The notes beneath the pieces are model-generated. The model was not told the DNA's origin and did not search any database. It saw nothing but the letters and a program-made list of their open reading frames with translations. Of a stretch of 64,000 nt of DNA, positions 11,501 to 23,600 are shown one piece after another. The stretch's first letter is position 1. Each line of letters starts with the position of its first letter. This stretch comes from Lumbricus terrestris (Eukaryota; Annelida; Clitellata; Crassiclitellata; Lumbricidae). Where the stretch lies: positions 61,675,894-61,739,893 of the forward strand of contig OX457042.1 in NCBI GenBank assembly GCA_949752735.1, in the 5' to 3' direction. The translations under genes and the position numbers were made by a program.

Positions 11501-14335
11501 AGCTGCGCTTTTGCGGGAGTCATGTGACAGCTGCGCTTTTGCGGGAGTCATGTGACTGTTAGGCTTAATATATTAAACGTTATTCTATGTATTGGCTGTG
11601 TAGCTTTCGGGTTAAGGTTAGGGTCAGTATTAGGGTTTGTACAGGCTATATAGCTTTTATAAAGTCCTCTCCCTTCCTCACAGAGCATCACCAGGCTCGG
11701 GCAGGTTAGGTTAGGGTTTACAAAAATAAACGTGAACACTCAGTTCAAAGCACTGGCTCACGGCTATCTCCATGGATACAAGAGAAGACCTTAAAATATG
11801 ATATTATAATGGACTCTCAGCAGATAGAAAACGATGTTACAATTGGCCATTGCCGTATGTTAAGAAGCACAACCGAACGAGTGTCTTGTCGAAAAGGTCT
11901 ATGCAGAATGGAGAAACAAATGATGGTATTGCCTCGTACCGTGAAGAACACAAGCAAACAACAGGTATGGCTTCAACTACCAGCCGGATCAAACTGGAGG
12001 GACACCAGCGCCGTGTCTACTGAGCAAACAACAGGTATGGCTTCAACTACTAGCGGACAAGACTAGAGGGACACCATCAGCGCCGTGTCTACTGAGAAAA
12101 CAACAGGTATGGCTTCAACTACCAGCAGGAAAAGACTGGAGGGACACCATCAGCGCCGTGCATACTGTGAACTTCAAGAATTGAAGGTTTCAAAGAGATC
12201 TGGCCTAGGACTATAGCCTCAAATGCATGCCTAGATGGCCTATAAGACACTCTATATCACCAGGCACTCTAATTTACGGTAAAAAATAGACCCTTGATGT
12301 TACTGAAGCGGGTTCCCTCCTCCTTAACCAGGCTTGGGACTGGCACGACAATTAGCTAGATGGAAAATATGTTATACGACCTGATTAGGTTGAAGAACAT
12401 GGCCAACTGCCGTGGCGGAGTTGCCTACTTTAAGGTCAATGATGTTACTCACACGGTATCGTTGTAAAGAACTCGCTTCGTATCGAAATCGACTATTCTC
12501 GACGGCGGCCAGACTGTAAATGCTGAGAGCTGCGCTTTTGCGGGAGTCATGTGACAGCTGCGCTTTTGCGGGAGTCATGTGACTGTTAGGCTTAATATAT
12601 TAAACGTTATTCTATGTATTGGCTGTGTAGCTTTCGGGTTAAGGTTAGGGTCAGTATTAGGGTTTGTACAGGCTATATAGCTTTTATAAAGTCCTCTCCC
12701 TTCCCCACAGAGCATCACCAGGCTCGGGCAGGTTAGGTTAGGGTTTACAAAAATAAACGTGAACACTCAGTTCAAAGCACTGGCTCACGGCTATCTCCAT
12801 GGATACAAGAGAAGACCTTAAAATATGATATTATAATGGACTCTCAGCAGATAGAAAACGATGTTACAATTGGCCATTGCCGTATGTTAAGAAGCACAAC
12901 CGAACGAGTGTCTTGTCGAAAAGGTCTATGCAGAATGGAGAAACAAATGATGGTATTGCCTCGTACCGTGAAGAACACAAGCAAACAACAGGTATGGCTT
13001 CAACTACCAGCCGGATCAAACTGGAGGGACACCAGCGCCGTGTCTACTGAGCAAACAACAGGTATGGCTTCAACTACTAGCGGACAAGACTAGAGGGACA
13101 CCATCAGCGCCGTGTCTACTGAGAAAACAACAGGTATGGCTTCAACTACCAGCAGGAAAAGACTGGAGGGACACCATCAGCGCCGTGCATACTGTGAACT
13201 TCAAGAATTGAAGGTTTCAAAGAGATCTGGCCTAGGACTATAGCCTCAAATGCATGCCTAGATGGCCTATAAGACACTCTATATCACCAGGCACTCTAAT
13301 TTACGGTAAAAAATAGACCCTTGATGTTACTGAAGCGGGTTCCCTCCTCCTTAACCAGGCTTGGGACTGGCACGACAATTAGCTAGATGGAAAATATGTT
13401 ATACGACCTGATTAGGTTGAAGAACATGGCCAACTGCCGTGGCGGAGTTGCCTACTTTAAGGTCAATGATGTTACTCACACGGTATCGTTGTAAAGAACT
13501 CGCTTCGTATCGAAATCGACTATTCTCGACGGCGGCCAGACTGTAAATGCTGAGAGCTGCGCTTTTGCGGGAGTCATGTGACAGCTGCGCTTTTGCGGGA
13601 GTCATGTGACTGTTAGGCTTAATATATTAAACGTTATTCTATGTATTGGCTGTGTAGCTTTCGGGTTAAGGTTAGGGTCAGTATTAGGGTTTGTACAGGC
13701 TATATAGCTTTTATAAAGTCCTCTCCCTTCCCCACAGAGCATCACCAGGCTCGGGCAGGTTAGGTTAGGGTTTACAAAAATAAACGTGAACACTCAGTTC
13801 AAAGCACTGGCTCACGGCTATCTCCATGGATACAAGAGAAGACCTTAAAATATGATATTATAATGGACTCTCAGCAGATAGAAAACGATGTTACAATTGG
13901 CCATTGCCGTATGTTAAGAAGCACAACCGAACGAGTGTCTTGTCGAAAAGGTCTATGCAGAATGGAGAAACAAATGATGGTATTGCCTCGTACCGTGAAG
14001 AACACAAGCAAACAACAGGTATGGCTTCAACTACCAGCCGGATCAAACTGGAGGGACACCAGCGCCGTGTCTACTGAGCAAACAACAGGTATGGCTTCAA
14101 CTACTAGCGGACAAGACTAGAGGGACACCATCAGCGCCGTGTCTACTGAGAAAACAACAGGTATGGCTTCAACTACCAGCAGGAAAAGACTGGAGGGACA
14201 CCATCAGCGCCGTGCATACTGTGAACTTCAAGAATTGAAGGTTTCAAAGAGATCTGGCCTAGGACTATAGCCTCAAATGCATGCCTAGATGGCCTATAAG
14301 ACACTCTATATCACCAGGCACTCTAATTTACGGTA
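5552..14335 (-). repeat. A2 telomeric satellite array 1, 1027-bp unit, eight complete copies and one truncated copy
   Basis: Units start at 5552, 6579, 7606, 8633, 9660, 10687, 11714, 12741 and 13768; the ninth ends at 14335 against TTAGGG. A2 is closely related to A1 but longer, partly through a 28-bp tandem duplication around GCTGCGCTTTTGCGGGAG (6367 and 6395). Units are nearly identical with single private changes: TCG to AAG near 7348 (unit 2), TTGGGAC to TTGGAAC near 9255 (unit 4), CCCAC to CTCAC near 11676 (unit 6). Each complete unit has a ribozyme core and both terminal boxes. A TATA-like word (TATAAAAG on minus) lies near the transcript 5' side of each unit. Short open frames on both strands are not convincing genes. 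Confidence 0.93.
6153..6261 (-). ncRNA. Twister-type ribozyme core in A2 unit (repeated at +1027)
   Basis: The core order is the same as in A1. P3 here reads ACGGCAGUU against AAUUGUCGU, so an A-U pair of A1 becomes a G-U pair and the stem is kept. The base before AA is C and P1 is weak. Eight copies lie in this array; the ninth unit is truncated before reaching the core. Confidence 0.75.
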
Positions 14336-14599
14336 GGGGTTAGGGTTAGGGTTAGGGTTAGGGTTAGGGTTAGGGTTAGGGTTAGGGTTAGGGTTAGGGT
14401 TAGGGTTAGGGTTAGGGTTAGGGTTAGGGTTAGGGTTAGGGTTAGGGTTAGGGTTAGGGTTAGGGTTAGGGTTAGGGTTAGGGTTAGGGTTAGGGTTAGG
14501 GTTAGGGTTAGGGTTAGGGTTAGGGTTAGGGTTAGGGTTAGGGTTAGGGTTAGGGATAGGGTTAGGGTTAGGGTTAGGGTTAGGGTTAGGGTTAGGTTA
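14336..14599 (+). repeat. Telomeric repeat tract (TTAGGG)n, tract 3
   Basis: About 44 units capping the truncated ninth A2 unit (junction ACGGTA then GGGGTTAGGG), with one variant repeat TTAGGGATAGGG at 14556 that is also present in tract 4. Confidence 0.97.
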
Positions 14600-17500
14600 G
14601 GGTTTACAAAAATAAACGTGAACACTCAGTTCAAAGCACTGGCTCACGGCTATCTCCATGGATACAAGAGAAGACCAATTAAAAAATGATATTACAATGG
14701 ACTCTCAGCGAATATAAAACGATGTTAAAAATGGCAATTGCCGTATGTTAAGAAGCTCACCGAACGAGTGTCTTGTCGAAAGGATCTATGCAGAATGAAT
14801 CACACAAATGATGGCATTGCCTCGTACCGTGAAGAACAAAAGTAAACAACAGGTATGGCTTCAACTACCAGCCGGATCAAACTGGAGGGACACCATCAGC
14901 GCCGTGTCAACTGAGCAAACAACAGGAACGGCTTCAACTACTAGCGGGCAAGACTAGAGGGGCACCATCACCGCGTCTACTGAGCAAACAACAGGTATGG
15001 CTTCAACTACCAGCAGGACAAGACTGGAGGGGCACCATCAGCGCCGTGCATACTGTGAACTTCAAGAATATTAGGTTTCAAAGAGATCTGGCCTAGGACT
15101 TTAGCCTCAAGTGCATGCCTATATAGCCTATAAGACACTCTGTCTCACCAGGCACTCTAATTTACGGTATAAAATAGACCCTTGATGTTACTGAAGCGGG
15201 TTCCCTCCTCCTTCTTAACCAGGCTTGGGACTGGCACGACAATTCGCTAGATGGTAAATATGTTATACGACCTGTTTAGGTTGAAGAACATGGCCAATTG
15301 CCGTGGCGGAGTTGCCTACTTTAAGGTCAATGATGTTATGCACTCGGTTGAGTTGTGAAGAACTCGCTTCGTATCGAAATCGACTATTCTCGACGGCGGC
15401 CAGAATATAAATGCTGAGAGCTGCTGTGCTTTTGCGGGAGCCGTGTTAGGCTTAATATATTAAGTGTAATTACTCTATGTATTGGCTGTGTAGCATTCGG
15501 GTTAAGGTTAGGGTCAGTATTAGGGTTTGTTTAGGCTATATAGCTTTTATAAAGTCCTCTCCCTTCCCCACAGAGCATCACCAGGCTCGGGCAGGTTAGG
15601 TTAGGGTTTACAAAAATAAACGTGAACACTCAGTTCAAAGCACTGGCTCACGGCTATCTCCATGGATACAAGAGAAGACCAATTAAAAAATGATATTACA
15701 ATGGACTCTCAGCGAATATAAAACGATGTTAAAAATGGCAATTGCCGTATGTTAAGAAGCTCACCGAACGAGTGTCTTGTCGAAAGGATCTATGCAGAAT
15801 GAATCACACAAATGATGGCATTGCCTCGTACCGTGAAGAACAAAAGTAAACAACAGGTATGGCTTCAACTACCAGCCGGATCAAACTGGAGGGACACCAT
15901 CAGCGCCGTGTCAACTGAGCAAACAACAGGAACGGCTTCAACTACTAGCGGGCAAGACTAGAGGGGCACCATCACCGCGTCTACTGAGCAAACAACAGGT
16001 ATGGCTTCAACTACCAGCAGGACAAGACTGGAGGGGCACCATCAGCGCCGTGCATACTGTGAACTTCAAGAATATTAGGTTTCAAAGAGATCTGGCCTAG
16101 GACTTTAGCCTCAAGTGCATGCCTATATAGCCTATAAGACACTCTGTCTCACCAGGCACTCTAATTTACGGTATAAAATAGACCCTTGATGTTACTGAAG
16201 CGGGTTCCCTCCTCCTTCTTAACCAGGCTTGGGACTGGCACGACAATTCGCTAGATGGTAAATATGTTATACGACCTGTTTAGGTTGAAGAACATGGCCA
16301 ATTGCCGTGGCGGAGTTGCCTACTTTAAGGTCAATGATGTTATGCACTCGGTTGAGTTGTGAAGAACTCGCTTCGTATCGAAATCGACTATTCTCGACGG
16401 CGGCCAGAATATAAATGCTGAGAGCTGCTGTGCTTTTGCGGGAGCCGTGTTAGGCTTAATATATTAAGTGTAATTACTCTATGTATTGGCTGTGTAGCAT
16501 TCGGGTTAAGGTTAGGGTCAGTATTAGGGTTTGTTTAGGCTATATAGCTTTTATAAAGTCCTCTCCCTTCCCCACAGAGCATCACCAGGCTCGGGCAGGT
16601 TAGGTTAGGGTTTACAAAAATAAACGTGAACACTCAGTTCAAAGCACTGGCTCACGGCTATCTCCATGGATACAAGAGAAGACCAATTAAAAAATGATAT
16701 TACAATGGACTCTCAGCGAATATAAAACGATGTTAAAAATGGCAATTGCCGTATGTTAAGAAGCTCACCGAACGAGTGTCTTGTCGAAAGGATCTATGCA
16801 GAATGAATCACACAAATGATGGCATTGCCTCGTACCGTGAAGAACAAAAGTAAACAACAGGTATGGCTTCAACTACCAGCCGGATCAAACTGGAGGGACA
16901 CCATCAGCGCCGTGTCAACTGAGCAAACAACAGGAACGGCTTCAACTACTAGCGGGCAAGACTAGAGGGGCACCATCACCGCGTCTACTGAGCAAACAAC
17001 AGGTATGGCTTCAACTACCAGCAGGACAAGACTGGAGGGGCACCATCAGCGCCGTGCATACTGTGAACTTCAAGAATATTAGGTTTCAAAGAGATCTGGC
17101 CTAGGACTTTAGCCTCAAGTGCATGCCTATATAGCCTATAAGACACTCTGTCTCACCAGGCACTCTAATTTACGGTATAAAATAGACCCTTGATGTTACT
17201 GAAGCGGGTTCCCTCCTCCTTCTTAACCAGGCTTGGGACTGGCACGACAATTCGCTAGATGGTAAATATGTTATACGACCTGTTTAGGTTGAAGAACATG
17301 GCCAATTGCCGTGGCGGAGTTGCCTACTTTAAGGTCAATGATGTTATGCACTCGGTTGAGTTGTGAAGAACTCGCTTCGTATCGAAATCGACTATTCTCG
17401 ACGGCGGCCAGAATATAAATGCTGAGAGCTGCTGTGCTTTTGCGGGAGCCGTGTTAGGCTTAATATATTAAGTGTAATTACTCTATGTATTGGCTGTGTA

Positions 17501-17611
17501 GCATTCGGGTTAAGGTTAGGGTCAGTATTAGGGTTTGTTTAGGCTATATAGCTTTTATAAAGTCCTCTCCCTTCCCCACAGAGCATCACCAGGCTCGGGC
17601 AGGTTAGGTTA
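14600..17611 (-). repeat. A1 telomeric satellite, three complete 1004-bp units
   Basis: Units at 14600, 15604 and 16608. They match the A1 units at the window start, with small differences such as ATAAAACG instead of ATAAAGCG. They pass into A2 units at 17612 with only the normal unit junction between them and no extra telomeric tract, unlike every other change of family in the window. Ribozyme cores sit at 15203-15314 and at +1004 and +2008. Confidence 0.92.
15203..15314 (-). ncRNA. Twister-type ribozyme core in second A1 block
   Basis: Same core as at 570-681, three copies at a period of 1004 bp. Confidence 0.74.
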
Positions 17612-20600
17612 GGGTTTACAAAAATAAACGTGAACACTCAGTTCAAAGCACTGGCTCACGGCTATCTCCATGGATACAAGAGAAGACCTTAAAATATGAT
17701 ATTATAATGGACTCTCAGCAGATAGAAAACGATGTTACAATTGGCCATTGCCGTATGTTAAGAAGCACAACCGAACGAGTGTCTTGTCGAAAAGGTCTAT
17801 GCAGAATGGAGAAACAAATGATGGTATTGCCTCGTACCGTGAAGAACACAAGCAAACAACAGGTATGGCTTCAACTACCAGCCGGATCAAACTGGAGGGA
17901 CACCAGCGCCGTGTCTACTGAGCAAACAACAGGTATGGCTTCAACTACTAGCGGACAAGACTAGAGGGACACCATCAGCGCCGTGTCTACTGAGAAAACA
18001 ACAGGTATGGCTTCAACTACCAGCAGGAAAAGACTGGAGGGACACCATCAGCGCCGTGCATACTGTGAACTTCAAGAATTGAAGGTTTCAAAGAGATCTG
18101 GCCTAGGACTATAGCCTCAAATGCATGCCTAGATGGCCTATAAGACACTCTATATCACCAGGCACTCTAATTTACGGTAAAAAATAGACCCTTGATGTTA
18201 CTGAAGCGGGTTCCCTCCTCCTTAACCAGGCTTGGGACTGGCACGACAATTAGCTAGATGGAAAATATGTTATACGACCTGATTAGGTTGAAGAACATGG
18301 CCAACTGCCGTGGCGGAGTTGCCTACTTTAAGGTCAATGATGTTACTCACACGGTATCGTTGTAAAGAACTCGCTTCGTATCGAAATCGACTATTCTCGA
18401 CGGCGGCCAGACTGTAAATGCTGAGAGCTGCGCTTTTGCGGGAGTCATGTGACAGCTGCGCTTTTGCGGGAGTCATGTGACTGTTAGGCTTAATATATTA
18501 AACGTTATTCTATGTATTGGCTGTGTAGCTTTCGGGTTAAGGTTAGGGTCAGTATTAGGGTTTGTACAGGCTATATAGCTTTTATAAAGTCCTCTCCCTT
18601 CCCCACAGAGCATCACCAGGCTCGGGCAGGTTAGGTTAGGGTTTACAAAAATAAACGTGAACACTCAGTTCAAAGCACTGGCTCACGGCTATCTCCATGG
18701 ATACAAGAGAAGACCTTAAAATATGATATTATAATGGACTCTCAGCAGATAGAAAACGATGTTACAATTGGCCATTGCCGTATGTTAAGAAGCACAACCG
18801 AACGAGTGTCTTGTCGAAAAGGTCTATGCAGAATGGAGAAACAAATGATGGTATTGCCTCGTACCGTGAAGAACACAAGCAAACAACAGGTATGGCTTCA
18901 ACTACCAGCCGGATCAAACTGGAGGGACACCAGCGCCGTGTCTACTGAGCAAACAACAGGTATGGCTTCAACTACTAGCGGACAAGACTAGAGGGACACC
19001 ATCAGCGCCGTGTCTACTGAGAAAACAACAGGTATGGCTTCAACTACCAGCAGGAAAAGACTGGAGGGACACCATCAGCGCCGTGCATACTGTGAACTTC
19101 AAGAATTGAAGGTTTCAAAGAGATCTGGCCTAGGACTATAGCCTCAAATGCATGCCTAGATGGCCTATAAGACACTCTATATCACCAGGCACTCTAATTT
19201 ACGGTAAAAAATAGACCCTTGATGTTACTGAAGCGGGTTCCCTCCTCCTTAACCAGGCTTGGGACTGGCACGACAATTAGCTAGATGGAAAATATGTTAT
19301 ACGACCTGATTAGGTTGAAGAACATGGCCAACTGCCGTGGCGGAGTTGCCTACTTTAAGGTCAATGATGTTACTCACACGGTATCGTTGTAAAGAACTCG
19401 CTTCGTATCGAAATCGACTATTCTCGACGGCGGCCAGACTGTAAATGCTGAGAGCTGCGCTTTTGCGGGAGTCATGTGACAGCTGCGCTTTTGCGGGAGT
19501 CATGTGACTGTTAGGCTTAATATATTAAACGTTATTCTATGTATTGGCTGTGTAGCTTTCGGGTTAAGGTTAGGGTCAGTATTAGGGTTTGTACAGGCTA
19601 TATAGCTTTTATAAAGTCCTCTCCCTTCCCCACAGAGCATCACCAGGCTCGGGCAGGTTAGGTTAGGGTTTACAAAAATAAACGTGAACACTCAGTTCAA
19701 AGCACTGGCTCACGGCTATCTCCATGGATACAAGAGAAGACCTTAAAATATGATATTATAATGGACTCTCAGCAGATAGAAAACGATGTTACAATTGGCC
19801 ATTGCCGTATGTTAAGAAGCACAACCGAACGAGTGTCTTGTCGAAAAGGTCTATGCAGAATGGAGAAACAAATGATGGTATTGCCTCGTACCGTGAAGAA
19901 CACAAGCAAACAACAGGTATGGCTTCAACTACCAGCCGGATCAAACTGGAGGGACACCAGCGCCGTGTCTACTGAGCAAACAACAGGTATGGCTTCAACT
20001 ACTAGCGGACAAGACTAGAGGGACACCATCAGCGCCGTGTCTACTGAGAAAACAACAGGTATGGCTTCAACTACCAGCAGGAAAAGACTGGAGGGACACC
20101 ATCAGCGCCGTGCATACTGTGAACTTCAAGAATTGAAGGTTTCAAAGAGATCTGGCCTAGGACTATAGCCTCAAATGCATGCCTAGATGGCCTATAAGAC
20201 ACTCTATATCACCAGGCACTCTAATTTACGGTAAAAAATAGACCCTTGATGTTACTGAAGCGGGTTCCCTCCTCCTTAACCAGGCTTGGGACTGGCACGA
20301 CAATTAGCTAGATGGAAAATATGTTATACGACCTGATTAGGTTGAAGAACATGGCCAACTGCCGTGGCGGAGTTGCCTACTTTAAGGTCAATGATGTTAC
20401 TCACACGGTATCGTTGTAAAGAACTCGCTTCGTATCGAAATCGACTATTCTCGACGGCGGCCAGACTGTAAATGCTGAGAGCTGCGCTTTTGCGGGAGTC
20501 ATGTGACAGCTGCGCTTTTGCGGGAGTCATGTGACTGTTAGGCTTAATATATTAAACGTTATTCTATGTATTGGCTGTGTAGCTTTCGGGTTAAGGTTAG

Positions 20601-23600
20601 GGTCAGTATTAGGGTTTGTACAGGCTATATAGCTTTTATAAAGTCCTCTCCCTTCCCCACAGAGCATCACCAGGCTCGGGCAGGTTAGGTTAGGGTTTAC
20701 AAAAATAAACGTGAACACTCAGTTCAAAGCACTGGCTCACGGCTATCTCCATGGATACAAGAGAAGACCTTAAAATATGATATTATAATGGACTCTCAGC
20801 AGATAGAAAACGATGTTACAATTGGCCATTGCCGTATGTTAAGAAGCACAACCGAACGAGTGTCTTGTCGAAAAGGTCTATGCAGAATGGAGAAACAAAT
20901 GATGGTATTGCCTCGTACCGTGAAGAACACAAGCAAACAACAGGTATGGCTTCAACTACCAGCCGGATCAAACTGGAGGGACACCAGCGCCGTGTCTACT
21001 GAGCAAACAACAGGTATGGCTTCAACTACTAGCGGACAAGACTAGAGGGACACCATCAGCGCCGTGTCTACTGAGAAAACAACAGGTATGGCTTCAACTA
21101 CCAGCAGGAAAAGACTGGAGGGACACCATCAGCGCCGTGCATACTGTGAACTTCAAGAATTGAAGGTTTCAAAGAGATCTGGCCTAGGACTATAGCCTCA
21201 AATGCATGCCTAGATGGCCTATAAGACACTCTATATCACCAGGCACTCTAATTTACGGTAAAAAATAGACCCTTGATGTTACTGAAGCGGGTTCCCTCCT
21301 CCTTAACCAGGCTTGGAACTGGCACGACAATTAGCTAGATGGAAAATATGTTATACGACCTGATTAGGTTGAAGAACATGGCCAACTGCCGTGGCGGAGT
21401 TGCCTACTTTAAGGTCAATGATGTTACTCACACGGTATCGTTGTAAAGAACTCGCTTCGTATCGAAATCGACTATTCTCGACGGCGGCCAGACTGTAAAT
21501 GCTGAGAGCTGCGCTTTTGCGGGAGTCATGTGACAGCTGCGCTTTTGCGGGAGTCATGTGACTGTTAGGCTTAATATATTAAACGTTATTCTATGTATTG
21601 GCTGTGTAGCTTTCGGGTTAAGGTTAGGGTCAGTATTAGGGTTTGTACAGGCTATATAGCTTTTATAAAGTCCTCTCCCTTCCCCACAGAGCATCACCAG
21701 GCTCGGGCAGGTTAGGTTAGGGTTTACAAAAATAAACGTGAACACTCAGTTCAAAGCACTGGCTCACGGCTATCTCCATGGATACAAGAGAAGACCTTAA
21801 AATATGATATTATAATGGACTCTCAGCAGATAGAAAACGATGTTACAATTGGCCATTGCCGTATGTTAAGAAGCACAACCGAACGAGTGTCTTGTCGAAA
21901 AGGTCTATGCAGAATGGAGAAACAAATGATGGTATTGCCTCGTACCGTGAAGAACACAAGCAAACAACAGGTATGGCTTCAACTACCAGCCGGATCAAAC
22001 TGGAGGGACACCAGCGCCGTGTCTACTGAGCAAACAACAGGTATGGCTTCAACTACTAGCGGACAAGACTAGAGGGACACCATCAGCGCCGTGTCTACTG
22101 AGAAAACAACAGGTATGGCTTCAACTACCAGCAGGAAAAGACTGGAGGGACACCATCAGCGCCGTGCATACTGTGAACTTCAAGAATTGAAGGTTTCAAA
22201 GAGATCTGGCCTAGGACTATAGCCTCAAATGCATGCCTAGATGGCCTATAAGACACTCTATATCACCAGGCACTCTAATTTACGGTAAAAAATAGACCCT
22301 TGATGTTACTGAAGCGGGTTCCCTCCTCCTTAACCAGGCTTGGGACTGGCACGACAATTAGCTAGATGGAAAATATGTTATACGACCTGATTAGGTTGAA
22401 GAACATGGCCAACTGCCGTGGCGGAGTTGCCTACTTTAAGGTCAATGATGTTACTCACACGGTATCGTTGTAAAGAACTCGCTTCGTATCGAAATCGACT
22501 ATTCTCGACGGCGGCCAGACTGTAAATGCTGAGAGCTGCGCTTTTGCGGGAGTCATGTGACAGCTGCGCTTTTGCGGGAGTCATGTGACTGTTAGGCTTA
22601 ATATATTAAACGTTATTCTATGTATTGGCTGTGTAGCTTTCGGGTTAAGGTTAGGGTCAGTATTAGGGTTTGTACAGGCTATATAGCTTTTATAAAGTCC
22701 TCTCCCTTCCCCACAGAGCATCACCAGGCTCGGGCAGGTTAGGTTAGGGTTTACAAAAATAAACGTGAACACTCAGTTCAAAGCACTGGCTCACGGCTAT
22801 CTCCATGGATACAAGAGAAGACCTTAAAATATGATATTATAATGGACTCTCAGCAGATAGAAAACGATGTTACAATTGGCCATTGCCGTATGTTAAGAAG
22901 CACAACCGAACGAGTGTCTTGTCGAAAAGGTCTATGCAGAATGGAGAAACAAATGATGGTATTGCCTCGTACCGTGAAGAACACAAGCAAACAACAGGTA
23001 TGGCTTCAACTACCAGCCGGATCAAACTGGAGGGACACCAGCGCCGTGTCTACTGAGCAAACAACAGGTATGGCTTCAACTACTAGCGGACAAGACTAGA
23101 GGGACACCATCAGCGCCGTGTCTACTGAGAAAACAACAGGTATGGCTTCAACTACCAGCAGGAAAAGACTGGAGGGACACCATCAGCGCCGTGCATACTG
23201 TGAACTTCAAGAATTGAAGGTTTCAAAGAGATCTGGCCTAGGACTATAGCCTCAAATGCATGCCTAGATGGCCTATAAGACACTCTATATCACCAGGCAC
23301 TCTAATTTACGGTAAAAAATAGACCCTTGATGTTACTGAAGCGGGTTCCCTCCTCCTTAACCAGGCTTGGGACTGGCACGACAATTAGCTAGATGGAAAA
23401 TATGTTATACGACCTGATTAGGTTGAAGAACATGGCCAACTGCCGTGGCGGAGTTGCCTACTTTAAGGTCAATGATGTTACTCACACGGTATCGTTGTAA
23501 AGAACTCGCTTCGTATCGAAATCGACTATTCTCGACGGCGGCCAGACTGTAAATGCTGAGAGCTGCGCTTTTGCGGGAGTCATGTGACAGCTGCGCTTTT

